Below, piece after piece: positions 1 to 6,566 of a DNA stretch of 35,183 bases. Numbering within the stretch: the stretch's first letter is position 1; the number at the start of each line of letters is the position of its first letter. The notes under the pieces are model-generated. The model had not been told where the DNA came from and did no database searches. It saw only the letters and a list, made by a program, of their open reading frames with translations. The DNA comes from a virus. Position numbers and translations under genes: made by a program. The stretch covers positions 1 to 35,183 of the IMG/VR virus record IMGVR_UViG_3300037502_001286; one strand, given 5' to 3'.

Positions 1-13
1 GTCGCGAATTACC
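1..13. repeat. Terminal direct repeat, left copy
   Basis: The 13 bases GTCGCGAATTACC open the window and are repeated exactly at its right end (35171-35183). This shows that the contig closes on itself or has short cohesive ends. The left copy is flanked by a small inverted repeat, TCGCG (2-6) and CGCGA (17-21), a symmetry often found at cos nicking sites. The terminase is of the lambda GpA type, which usually cuts cos ends, so a filled-in cohesive end is plausible; simple assembler overlap is the alternative. Confidence 0.8.
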
Positions 14-22
14 CGCCGCGAG

Positions 23-88
23 TTGTCCACAGGAGAACCTAAGATGGGGTCTATTTGCCTTTTTCGCTGTGGATAACTATGTGGATAA
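23..88. promoter_or_regulatory. Cluster of three DnaA-box-like 9-mers
   Basis: TGTGGATAA, the reverse complement of the consensus DnaA box TTATCCACA, occurs at 68-76 and again at 80-88 as part of a 12-bp tandem repeat. A one-mismatch box in the opposite orientation, TTGTCCACA, lies at 23-31. All are in the non-coding stretch around the genome junction (35116-35183 plus 1-97). Host DnaA binding, for replication initiation or regulation, is the natural inference. Confidence 0.6.
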
Positions 89-97
89 CTCATCGCA

Positions 98-721
98 TTA
101 CGCCTTCATGGTGTTCAGTGCTCGCCTCAACGCCTCGATCATTCGTCTATTGAAGTTAGCGTTCACTGACTTAGCTGCGGTTTCATAAATCTTGAGGCGT
201 GGCTTGTATTCTGTTTGCAGCTCGTATGCCGCCAGCATTTCAGCGGCTGATCGGCGGGTGCGTTTGTAGACGCCAGGCTGTTTGTTCTCGCGTTCACCGG
301 CGTGGAATAGGGTGCCTGTTGGCTGTGCGTACCTGCGGCGGGTGGCGCGTGAAATGTTGCCGTATTTGTCTTTGGGTGCCTTGAGTGTGGGCACAAGGAT
401 GGCTTGCTTCTTTGGTTTGCGCACGCCACCTTCGACTTGAAACAGCAGGTATTCGGCTTGCACCTTGTCGGCAATGATCGACACCTTGAGGTCGCGCTTG
501 CTTGATCGCTTGCCTTTAAACTTTCCGGTCTTGGTCATAAATGCCATCTTGGTGAATGGCGTTGGTCTGTCAAGCTCGGTGTCCATGGATGCGGTGACAT
601 CTGCTGCGACATCGTTGGCAACCGCGTTGAGCGCCAGCGAGGTGGCAAACGGAAGTTGCTCGCGTTGATACCAGCGCAATTGCTTGGCAATCTCATCGGT
701 GTTTATTCGGATTTCGACCAT
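98..721 (-). CDS. Putative tail-completion / minor tail protein, GpZ-like
   Basis: The product is a 207-aa basic, soluble protein. I chose ATG at 721 because AGGAG lies five bases before it; a GTG one codon upstream is also possible. The N-terminus has a helix followed by a segment reading LALNAVANDVA (residues ~29-39), which resembles the 'A-N-x-V-A' helix near the start of lambda gpZ-type tail completion proteins. A lysine/arginine-rich centre and a C-terminal amphipathic helix follow, also in that style. GpZ normally lies between the head-tail connector and tail terminator genes. That slot (around 26287) is empty here and this gene sits at the far end of the replication block, so the two observations support each other. 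It has its own upstream palindrome (736-750). The function is an inference from weak similarity and the missing slot; some other virion or DNA-binding protein remains possible. Confidence 0.5.
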   Translation of the reverse strand: MVEIRINTDEIAKQLRWYQREQLPFATSLALNAVANDVAADVTASMDTELDRPTPFTKMAFMTKTGKFKGKRSSKRDLKVSIIADKVQAEYLLFQVEGGVRKPKKQAILVPTLKAPKDKYGNISRATRRRYAQPTGTLFHAGERENKQPGVYKRTRRSAAEMLAAYELQTEYKPRLKIYETAAKSVNANFNRRMIEALRRALNTMKA

Positions 722-735
722 CACTGCTCCTTTGA

Positions 736-750
736 AAAAGTATTACTTTT
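736..750. promoter_or_regulatory. 15-bp palindrome upstream of the GpZ-like gene
   Basis: AAAAGTA (736-742), one central T, then TACTTTT (744-750) form a perfect inverted repeat. It ends 15 bases upstream of the start codon at 721 and just upstream of the ribosome binding site. Position and symmetry suit an operator for a dimeric regulator; an RNA hairpin is less likely because the loop would be too tight. Confidence 0.35.
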
Positions 751-784
751 CAGAATCATTGTATTGCAATTATTGCAACGCGTG

Positions 785-990
785 TTACCGTACACCACCG
801 GCAACCCCGTACACCAATTTCCATATAGGCTACGCGTTTCTCGCGCGGGTGATCGCGCTTACCCATTTCCTATGCTCTCCCTATATTTCTCTATTTCTAT
901 CATATAAGGTGTACATAGGTGTACGGTATATAAAAAGGGTATATAAATCAAAGACATTTTTTATGTACACCTTACCGTACACCGTACACC
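785..990. repeat. Iteron-like GTACACC repeats with AT-rich core; candidate origin
   Basis: Within the 250-base gap between two leftward genes (722-971) and the last codons of the primase gene, the heptamer GTACACC occurs at 790-796, 809-815, 965-971, 977-983 and 984-990. Its reverse complement GGTGTAC occurs at 908-914 and 918-924. The last two direct copies are in tandem. Several copies share the longer form ACCGTACACC. Between the groups lies a very AT-rich stretch (about 877-965) with TATATAAA-like tracts. Iterons beside an AT-rich unwinding element next to a primase-helicase gene are the usual anatomy of a phage or plasmid origin; a multi-site operator is the alternative. No gene is visible in 722-971. 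Confidence 0.55.
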
Positions 991-3269
991 TTTGCAGGTG
1001 GAATATGCAACAAACGGGTGTTTTTACCCCTCTTTGTCAGTCCACCGTTCAATTTGCGAATAATCATCCCTGCCTTGGTTGAGTCGGCCTTGGTCGGATT
1101 TTGCTTGCCAATCGACATAAGTGCCTCGGTAGGTGTACGCCAAACCCACTCGACCGATGACGCAGACCAATCAAGCGAATTGGTAATTAAGTCCTCAATC
1201 GGGTCAATAACTGTGAACTCCTCATTGTGGGTGTTTAGGGCGTCCAATTCGTCTGGTGTCAAGAACCAAGATTCGCCAGGCAGGTAGAGTTGCTCGTAAA
1301 TTTGCGCCCAACACTGCTGCATATCAACGCCATGATCGTGGTCTAGCGATTCGCATTCAATCGTCCAATACCGGCGGTTTCCTGTCTCGTCGTGCAGGTA
1401 GTTTTTTTGGTTTACGCTGGCAAAAAATACAGTGCGGCGGGCATAAGCTGATTCTTTTCGGGCGTAAGCTCGGCGCAAGACATCGCGGTCGCTTGTCAAG
1501 AATGATTTCAACGCGGCCACATCCGATTTGCGGAACGTGGCGTCGATCTCGCCCAATTCGACCAACCAGTTTGAAACGCACTTCATCACGCTGTCGCGGT
1601 CATCTGGCCGCAAAAGCATCCCGTCCTTGAGCACGCCAAGGGTGTCCGGTACAAGCGTTTTAAACCATTTGGTCTTGCCGATGTATTGCGCGCCCTGAAA
1701 CACCAACACGCCGTGGGCTGAAACGCCGTTTGGCCGGAATGCCGCCGCGACTGCTGAGATCATCCATCGGGTCATGAAAGCGGTCTTCATGGCCGTCACG
1801 CGCGGGTCTTTGGCCTCGTTCTTGGCCTTCACGGTTGCGATGAGTTGGCTCAAGTGGTCTTGGCCGTCCCATGGGCTGCTAGTAATCCACTGCGCGACAG
1901 GGTTGTATTGATTTTGATCGGCCAAATAGGTCACGAAGTCTGGCACGCGGTCTACGGGCATCTTGAACTTTGCGCACTCAGAGATCAGCCACGACAGGCT
2001 GGCGTTTTGCCGGTTGTCCATGCTAAAGCCAACGGTCGGGATGAGAATCTCCTCCTCTTTGCTGATGACGTTGTATCGCACGATGACGTTGAGCCTGCGC
2101 ATCACCTCGTTCAGATTTTCAATCGTTGCCAGCGGCTTGCCTTTGTCGTTTGTGTTTGGCAGCCAGCCGTAGTAATCCACCATTTGCGATGCTGGCGCAG
2201 GTAGAGGTGCAGTGGCTGCCGGTAGAGAGGAGCCGACACCACTGCTTACGGGGTTTTTCGCTTGCTCGACCGCTGCTGCACCAGCCGAGGGCAGGTCACT
2301 CGCCGCATTGACCATGGGCGAATTATCTGCGGATGCAACAAAAATTGCACTGTTGATGCGCGTTTTTACTGATTCCAAGCCTTCGCTGATATGCAGGTCG
2401 TTGAAATCGGTTCCCTTGCCGCGCTCGTCTTCCCATCGAGGTGTCGCGATCTTTGCGCGAATTTCGGTGGCCGCTTCGACCGCCGCCAAGACGCCAGGGT
2501 TCCATGGCTCGCCTGCTTGCGGGTGGCTTGCCGGTCGTACCGTAAAGGCGTCGTCGTCCGCCGCAATAATGATCTCGGCCTCTGGCAGTGCCGCGCGAAT
2601 CTTCTTGGCGACCGGCTTGATGTTGCCCGCGTTGAAGGCCACCACGACACAATAACCTGTCGCGGCTCGGATGGACATTCCGGTAGCCCATCCCTCGCAG
2701 ATCACCACCGGCCCGAGCTTGGTTGGTTTGCCGAGCACCGTGTATGCACCGGTGATGGGAGTGCCTTTCAGAAATTTCTTTTCACCATCCTCGCCGATTC
2801 GTTGAAGGCCGACGATAGCCCCAGGCCCATGACGCAGAGGAATCAACAACTCACCGTTCAAAACGCGTGTGCCTTCGGTGCCCACCTGCTTGCGCACGCA
2901 GTAAGGGTGAGACATTTCTTGTGCCTGCTCCCACATTTGGGCTGATATGGTTGCGCACTCGGCGCGCTCGCGTGCTGCCTCGGCCTCACGCTGTGCTTTG
3001 GCATCGTCCATTTTCTTGCGCCACGCTTGTTTTTCTTCGGGCGTGAATTCGCGTTTGTTTTTCGATGACCATGTGGCGTCGATCTGCGACCTGTTGCATC
3101 CGAAGCGGCCAGCGGGTCGCTCGTCATCGTGGAAAACGTACCAACCAGCCTTGTCGCGCGGGTTGCCGTTTGAGCTAAACCGCTGGATTTTTCCATCGCC
3201 AATGATCTCGTCAGGGGGCGTCAGACCCGCTGCTGCAATGGCATCTCTAAATTCTTGTTGTGCATTCAT
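972..3269 (-). CDS. Primase-helicase: TOPRIM N-terminal part, VirE/D5-like helicase C-terminal part
   Basis: The product is a 765-aa replication protein of two fused parts. Residues ~1-310 hold a TOPRIM-type primase core: an acidic strand with CEGWATG (around 190) and the Asp triad in AADDD (around 240), with a charged helical linker (~90-125). Residues ~370-740 form a virulence-associated-E / D5-like ATPase with a Walker A loop GAQYIGKTKW (around 525) and a Walker B strand WLVELGEID (around 570). An arginine-rich sensor region with AYARRTVFFASVN follows, and NRRYW (around 640) is also typical of the family. It should make primers and unwind the fork in one polypeptide. It lies downstream of helicase and nuclease genes on the same strand. 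Its 3' end runs into the GTACACC iterons, suggesting that it or a partner acts there. Confidence 0.9.
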   Translation of the reverse strand: MNAQQEFRDAIAAAGLTPPDEIIGDGKIQRFSSNGNPRDKAGWYVFHDDERPAGRFGCNRSQIDATWSSKNKREFTPEEKQAWRKKMDDAKAQREAEAARERAECATISAQMWEQAQEMSHPYCVRKQVGTEGTRVLNGELLIPLRHGPGAIVGLQRIGEDGEKKFLKGTPITGAYTVLGKPTKLGPVVICEGWATGMSIRAATGYCVVVAFNAGNIKPVAKKIRAALPEAEIIIAADDDAFTVRPASHPQAGEPWNPGVLAAVEAATEIRAKIATPRWEDERGKGTDFNDLHISEGLESVKTRINSAIFVASADNSPMVNAASDLPSAGAAAVEQAKNPVSSGVGSSLPAATAPLPAPASQMVDYYGWLPNTNDKGKPLATIENLNEVMRRLNVIVRYNVISKEEEILIPTVGFSMDNRQNASLSWLISECAKFKMPVDRVPDFVTYLADQNQYNPVAQWITSSPWDGQDHLSQLIATVKAKNEAKDPRVTAMKTAFMTRWMISAVAAAFRPNGVSAHGVLVFQGAQYIGKTKWFKTLVPDTLGVLKDGMLLRPDDRDSVMKCVSNWLVELGEIDATFRKSDVAALKSFLTSDRDVLRRAYARKESAYARRTVFFASVNQKNYLHDETGNRRYWTIECESLDHDHGVDMQQCWAQIYEQLYLPGESWFLTPDELDALNTHNEEFTVIDPIEDLITNSLDWSASSVEWVWRTPTEALMSIGKQNPTKADSTKAGMIIRKLNGGLTKRGKNTRLLHIPPAKVYGVR

Positions 3270-3374
3270 ACCTGGCTCTCAAAACTGGCGAAAAGTTGGG
3301 GCAGCACTCGCCAGGGTCATGCCTCGTCACCTGATAGCTAGTCAGGCCAAGCCCCGATAGAAATATACCATGTT
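3270..3374. other. Intra-operon spacer with a small inverted repeat
   Basis: These 105 bases separate the VRR-NUC gene from the primase gene, an exceptionally long gap in an operon of overlapping genes. An inverted repeat with arms CCTGA/TCAGG around TAGCTAG lies at 3330-3346. No coding sequence or poly-T terminator is visible. It may hold a promoter or processing site for the primase gene, but nothing here identifies which. Confidence 0.3.
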
Positions 3375-3704
3375 TTATTGCGATTTTTGCAACAGAAACA
3401 CAGCATCATCGACCGAACGCACAATTGCCGCGATTGCGCCGCGCTGGTGCATTGCAATTAAAAAGGCTTTTTGCGCGGGTGAAACGCGGCCTGTTTCCGT
3501 TTTGACTTCAAGAAAAAATGGCCTCACTTTGTTGGTAAATCCAAACAAATCTGAAAACCCAACGGGCAGGCCGGACTTCACAAGGCGACCGTCTTTTGTG
3601 AAAAACAGGCCGACGTTGCCGCGAAACACCATGTGCCCCTCTTGCGACAGCGCCAGCATGATGGAGCGCATCAGGTCAGATTCGGACAGTTTTTTTTCAG
3701 TCAT
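3375..3704 (-). CDS. VRR-NUC domain nuclease
   Basis: The product is a 109-aa stand-alone VRR-NUC protein, the virus-type PD-(D/E)XK nuclease fold linked to Holliday-junction or flap cleavage. The pattern is clear: SGLPVGFSDLFGF (residues ~43-55) supplies the catalytic Asp, and FFLEVKTETGR (~63-73) the E-x-K pair with the following glycine-rich turn. The frame is open far upstream, but I chose ATG at 3704 because it forms an ATGA overlap with the stop of the preceding gene and begins at the family's usual N-terminus. The start is followed by eight adenines (GAA AAA AAA), a slippage-prone run. It probably works with the neighbouring helicase and primase in replication or repair of branched DNA. 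Confidence 0.85.
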   Translation of the reverse strand: MTEKKLSESDLMRSIMLALSQEGHMVFRGNVGLFFTKDGRLVKSGLPVGFSDLFGFTNKVRPFFLEVKTETGRVSPAQKAFLIAMHQRGAIAAIVRSVDDAVFLLQKSQ

Positions 3705-3976
3705 CGAACCGCCCACAATTTCTTGACCACCTCGGCCAGACGAAGCCCAGACGCCTGACCACGTTTTTTTGCAACGCCGTCGATGTAATCGCGACGCTCG
3801 AATTTGCTTGGCAACGAGATCACATGGCGGGCCTCGCACTCCTCGCGATAGTCCTCGCAGAAATTGCAAACACTGCGCCCGTCCGAGAGCGTCACCATCG
3901 GCCCTGTTTCGCATTGTTGGCAGCCAAGGCACTCAGACACGGCGAGCCTCTTTTGCATGGCGCGCACGCAGGACAT
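3701..3976 (-). CDS. Small cysteine-rich conserved phage protein (DUF7696-like)
   Basis: The product is a 91-aa protein with two CxxC pairs, ECLGCQQCE near residue 15 and VCNFCEDYREECEARH near 36. They probably bind a zinc ion and are followed by a basic helix with RRDYIDGVAKKRG. The cysteine spacing and the 'DGR-VC--C---R-ECEAR' wording match a conserved phage family that I recall as DUF7696; its function is unknown to me. It overlaps the end of the helicase gene by 44 bases, or 26 if the internal ATG at 3958 is used, and its stop overlaps the VRR-NUC start. Neither start has a clear ribosome binding site, so translation probably depends on coupling. Confidence 0.75.
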   Translation of the reverse strand: MSCVRAMQKRLAVSECLGCQQCETGPMVTLSDGRSVCNFCEDYREECEARHVISLPSKFERRDYIDGVAKKRGQASGLRLAEVVKKLWAVR

Positions 3977-5321
3977 GACGAGCCCACAAAGCAGGTCGCT
4001 TCATGCCTCTGGCCGTACCGATGGCGATCAAATCTGCCTCTGTTTGTGCGCGGCCTTGTTCCATGCGTTTGGCCTTTGCTGCGGCCTTCAAGTCGATTTC
4101 TTTGAGCTCCCCATCAACATGGTTCACCTCGCGCTTGACAATTGGAAATTCATAACCGCATGAGCAATGGGTCGCAATGGCCGCGACGGTGGCGAAACAA
4201 GCGCCGCAGGTCTTGACCGGCACTTCGGATTTCTTTTCTGATTTTTTCTTTGTCGCGCCAGTGAGCGACCACAAGTGCTCCTCATCTGGCAGGCCATGGC
4301 GCTTTACATTGCCCGCGTGGTCAAGGATGATGGCCTCGGACTTGCCATCAAAGATGCGCAACGCCCGCCCGACCTGTTGCAAATAGAGACCAAGCGACTG
4401 AGTTGGCCGTAGCAGGATTGCGGCCTCAATCGAGGGCACATCGAAACCTTCGGAAATCAAATCGCATGACGTGATGATTTGGATGCGACCCTCGGCAAAT
4501 TCTTTGAGAAGCGATTGACGAAGCCCGCGCTCCATTGAGCCGTCGATGGCCTGAGCCGTTATGCCAGCCGCCCTAAATTGCTCGGCCACATGGTTGGCGT
4601 GCGCAACAGAAACGCAAAAGGCCACCGCGCGTTTGCCGCTTGCCAGCTTTAGGTAGTGCGAAACAGCATCGCCAGTGATTGATGGTTTGTCGATTGCGGC
4701 CTCAAGTTCCGATTTCACGAAGTCGCCCATGCGGGTGTGCACACCCGAGAGATCAACGCCAGCAGGGGCAAAAAGCCGGTAAGGGCTCAAGGCACCAAGC
4801 TCAATCAGCTCTCGCATTGTTGGGCCTTGCACCATGCACTCAAACAAATCGCCCAAGCCCTCGCCTGAAAGTCGAATCGGTGTGGCGGTGACGCCGAGCA
4901 GTTTTGCCTTTGGAAATTCCTTGATGACCTTGCCCCATGTGCTGTCGCTAATCGCGTGGTGTGCCTCGTCAACGATGATTAGATCGGGCGGGTTATAGCG
5001 TTCCATTCGTCGCACCATGGTGAACACCGAAGCGACCTGCACCTTTTGGCTTCTGTCGGACATATAGCCAGGCGCGACCATGCCGTGAGCCACGTTGAAA
5101 ACGCTCAGTGTGCGAGAGATTTGCTCAAGCAATTCGACGCGGTGCGCAAGAATCCACACGGTGAGGTTTTTCTCGACAGCTTTGCTTGCCATGTAGGAAA
5201 AGCAAACGGTCTTGCCACCACCGGTGGGGAGCACAAGAAGTTGCGCTCGCTTGCCCGCAATGAAATTTGCCCGCGTGCGCTCGATTAGCGTGTTTTGGTA
5301 GGGGCGAAGGGTGATTGTCAT
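3933..5321 (-). CDS. Superfamily 2 DEAD/DEAH-type helicase
   Basis: The product is a 462-aa SF2 helicase. The ordered motifs are Q-like LRPYQ at the extreme N-terminus, Walker A PTGGGKT (residues 32-38), DEAH box (118-121), motif III TAT (145-147), motif V near EGFDVP and motif VI QQVGRALR (~318-325). After the helicase core comes a Cys cluster (CGAC ... CSCG, ~372-390), likely a zinc knuckle, and a basic C-terminal tail. This is the compact form common in phage replication modules, acting on forks or branched DNA. I chose ATG at 5321 because it makes an ATGA overlap with the methyltransferase stop and starts at the conserved LRPYQ; an ATG at 5342 would add seven residues. Confidence 0.9.
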   Translation of the reverse strand: MTITLRPYQNTLIERTRANFIAGKRAQLLVLPTGGGKTVCFSYMASKAVEKNLTVWILAHRVELLEQISRTLSVFNVAHGMVAPGYMSDRSQKVQVASVFTMVRRMERYNPPDLIIVDEAHHAISDSTWGKVIKEFPKAKLLGVTATPIRLSGEGLGDLFECMVQGPTMRELIELGALSPYRLFAPAGVDLSGVHTRMGDFVKSELEAAIDKPSITGDAVSHYLKLASGKRAVAFCVSVAHANHVAEQFRAAGITAQAIDGSMERGLRQSLLKEFAEGRIQIITSCDLISEGFDVPSIEAAILLRPTQSLGLYLQQVGRALRIFDGKSEAIILDHAGNVKRHGLPDEEHLWSLTGATKKKSEKKSEVPVKTCGACFATVAAIATHCSCGYEFPIVKREVNHVDGELKEIDLKAAAKAKRMEQGRAQTEADLIAIGTARGMKRPALWARHVLRARHAKEARRV

Positions 5322-6226
5322 TCTGCGCTCAGAATTCGCCATGCTGTTGCGGCACAGAGTGGGACTTGCCCGTTTCCAATGGCTTTAAGTCTGTCCACCC
5401 GAGCGGCCACCCCATCAGCCACTCGACCCACGTTGGGTTCAGCTTGCCACCATTGCCTGCCCCCATGAGTCTGGCTTCCTCTTTGCTCGTGTTCTTGTTG
5501 AGTAAATCCCATGAGCCACTGCCGCCACACATCCCTTTGGTTCTCGGTGTAGGCCATTTCGCCGCATATGACTGAAGTGTTCTGCCTGATTGCGATTTCG
5601 CCTGTGGGTCGAAATCCTTCGTTGGGCCTCTTTGGCTGGCATCTGGTGTTGGTAGTAAACGCTTTTTCAATGCTTTCCTGCTGTTGCTCCCACCGTCTAA
5701 ACCTGTCGTGTTGGGTGTGTGGAAGCTGTCCACGCCATTTGGCGACAATCCAGATTCTGTCCCTCTGATGGTTTGCTCCAATATCCGCTGCTCCCAACAC
5801 TCCCCATCGCGCATCAAACCCCATTGAGGCCAAGTCTCCGAGAACAGCTCCAAGTCCCCTAGAAGTGAGCATTGGTGAGTTCTCCACGAAGACGAATCTG
5901 GGTCGTACTTCGTAAATGATGCGCGCCATTTCTCGCCACATTCCTGACCGCTCTCCGTCAATTCCTGCGCCTTTTCCTGCGGCTGAAATGTCTTGGCATG
6001 GAAACCCGCCAGAAACCACGTCAACAATTCCTGCCCACGGTCTTCCGTCAAAGGTTTGTATGTCATCTCAAATCGGGAAAGTTTCAAGAACGCCGTCATT
6101 TTGTCGGGCGCACAATACGCTTGCTGGATAGGGTTCCCATTCAACGGCGCAGACCGTTCGCCACCCGAGGAGTTTGCCTCCAAGTATTCCTCCACCAGCG
6201 CCTGCGAAAAGAGCCAGCTCATTCAT
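5318..6226 (-). pseudogene. Cytosine-C5 DNA methyltransferase interrupted by an in-frame TGA
   Basis: Read from ATG at 6226, the frame gives a 302-codon C5 methyltransferase with the catalytic motifs in order: motif I LFAGAGG (residues 6-12), motif IV GGFPCQ with catalytic Cys77, motif VI ENSP (115-118), motif VIII HQRDR (153-157) and motif X GNGQVP (about 284). One TGA stop interrupts it at codon 53 (6068-6070), between motif I and motif IV. Homologues as I recall them carry Trp there, so a single TGG-to-TGA change explains it. Start and stop both form ATGA overlaps with the flanking genes, showing this was the native operon frame. The stop would leave a 52-residue stub. Restart at an internal GTG (6019) would lack the SAM-binding motif. 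Readthrough, sequencing error or a recent null allele are all open. Confidence 0.8.
5329..6222 (-). CDS. 297-codon frame overlapping the methyltransferase gene
   Basis: A second uninterrupted frame, shifted relative to the methyltransferase, starts at ATG 6222 and covers almost the whole locus. Its text is familiar from phage annotations: LTEDRGQELLTW, KYDPDSSSW, WGLMRDGECWE and a C-terminal LNPTWVEWLMGWPLGWTDL. Such proteins are often deposited as hypothetical or methyltransferase-related. It has no methyltransferase motifs of its own, and many of its conserved words lie exactly opposite conserved methyltransferase words, so its conservation may be a shadow. The C-terminal VEWLMGWP segment is also found in-frame at the end of some single-frame phage C5 methyltransferases, which hints at a past frame fusion. 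It may be a real overprinted gene or only a long open shadow. Confidence 0.35.
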   Translation of the reverse strand: MSWLFSQALVEEYLEANSSGGERSAPLNGNPIQQAYCAPDKMTAFLKLSRFEMTYKPLTEDRGQELLTWFLAGFHAKTFQPQEKAQELTESGQECGEKWRASFTKYDPDSSSWRTHQCSLLGDLELFSETWPQWGLMRDGECWEQRILEQTIRGTESGLSPNGVDSFHTPNTTGLDGGSNSRKALKKRLLPTPDASQRGPTKDFDPQAKSQSGRTLQSYAAKWPTPRTKGMCGGSGSWDLLNKNTSKEEARLMGAGNGGKLNPTWVEWLMGWPLGWTDLKPLETGKSHSVPQQHGEF

Positions 6227-6471
6227 TCACCCACCACGCAAATCAAATCCTCGGCAGTCAGGCTCACATTATGAGCCTTGGCGAGTGTTAAAACCCGATT
6301 TTGCAAGGCCGATGGGACGCAGCCACCGGTGCCGCCTTCCTCTTTGGATTTGCGCCAGCGGCTGATTGATGATGCGTTGCGGCCAAGCAATTTGGCAAGG
6401 TTTCGCACGCCGCCGAAGGCTTGGATGCACTTGTCGGCAGGGGTTGTGGGTGTTGCGTTTTCTGTATTCAT
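6223..6471 (-). CDS. Small helix-turn-helix regulator, YdaS/Cro-like
   Basis: The product is an 82-aa DNA-binding protein. Residues ~17-45 read as a helix-turn-helix with the pattern 'AFGGVRNLAKLLG-N-SSISRWRK', as in YdaS/Cro-like and 'carph-isopro' phage regulators. A short C-terminal helix could support dimerisation. It is the first gene of the leftward unit and faces the rightward early genes across a 131-base control region filled with ACGCAAC repeats, so it is the best candidate for their binding protein. There is no ribosome binding site before ATG 6471, and a -10 box ends six bases upstream, so the mRNA is probably leaderless. Its stop overlaps the methyltransferase start. With no CI-like partner visible, its role in lysogeny or only in early timing is unknown. 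Confidence 0.8.
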   Translation of the reverse strand: MNTENATPTTPADKCIQAFGGVRNLAKLLGRNASSISRWRKSKEEGGTGGCVPSALQNRVLTLAKAHNVSLTAEDLICVVGE

Positions 6472-6477
6472 GCGTAA

Positions 6478-6483
6478 AGTATA
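6478..6483 (-). promoter_or_regulatory. Leftward -10 box, probable leaderless transcript
   Basis: Read leftward, TATACT (6483 to 6478) is followed by six bases and then the ATG at 6471. Transcription would therefore start at or next to the A of the start codon, as for lambda cI from PRM. No good -35 box lies 16-18 bases upstream, so activation or a bound regulator may be needed. Confidence 0.4.
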
Positions 6484-6536
6484 GCAAAAAACGCAACGGG
6501 CTAGATGTGGTAAATAAGCAACGCAAGCAAATTTAT

Positions 6537-6566
6537 TTGCACTCTAGCACATTGGTGGTGTATAGT
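6537..6566 (+). promoter_or_regulatory. Rightward early promoter candidate
   Basis: TTGCAC (6537-6542), an 18-base spacer and TATAGT (6561-6566) fit a sigma-70 promoter with a good -10 and a weak -35. It would start transcription inside the 7-bp inverted repeat at 6565-6586, about 30 bases before the first early gene. Confidence 0.45.

Noticed and set aside
684-1082. Rightward open frame of 132 codons across the iteron gap
   Set aside because: It spans the non-coding repeats and the ends of two leftward genes, has no ribosome binding site, and its protein has no recognisable pattern.
3690-3697. Eight-adenine run at the start of the VRR-NUC gene as a possible frameshift site
   Set aside because: A -1 slip there meets a stop within about five codons, so no meaningful product results.
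3705-3932. N-terminal extension of the VRR-NUC frame to 3932
   Set aside because: The extension lies over the cysteine-rich gene, and the ATGA junction at 3701-3704 gives a better start at the known family N-terminus.
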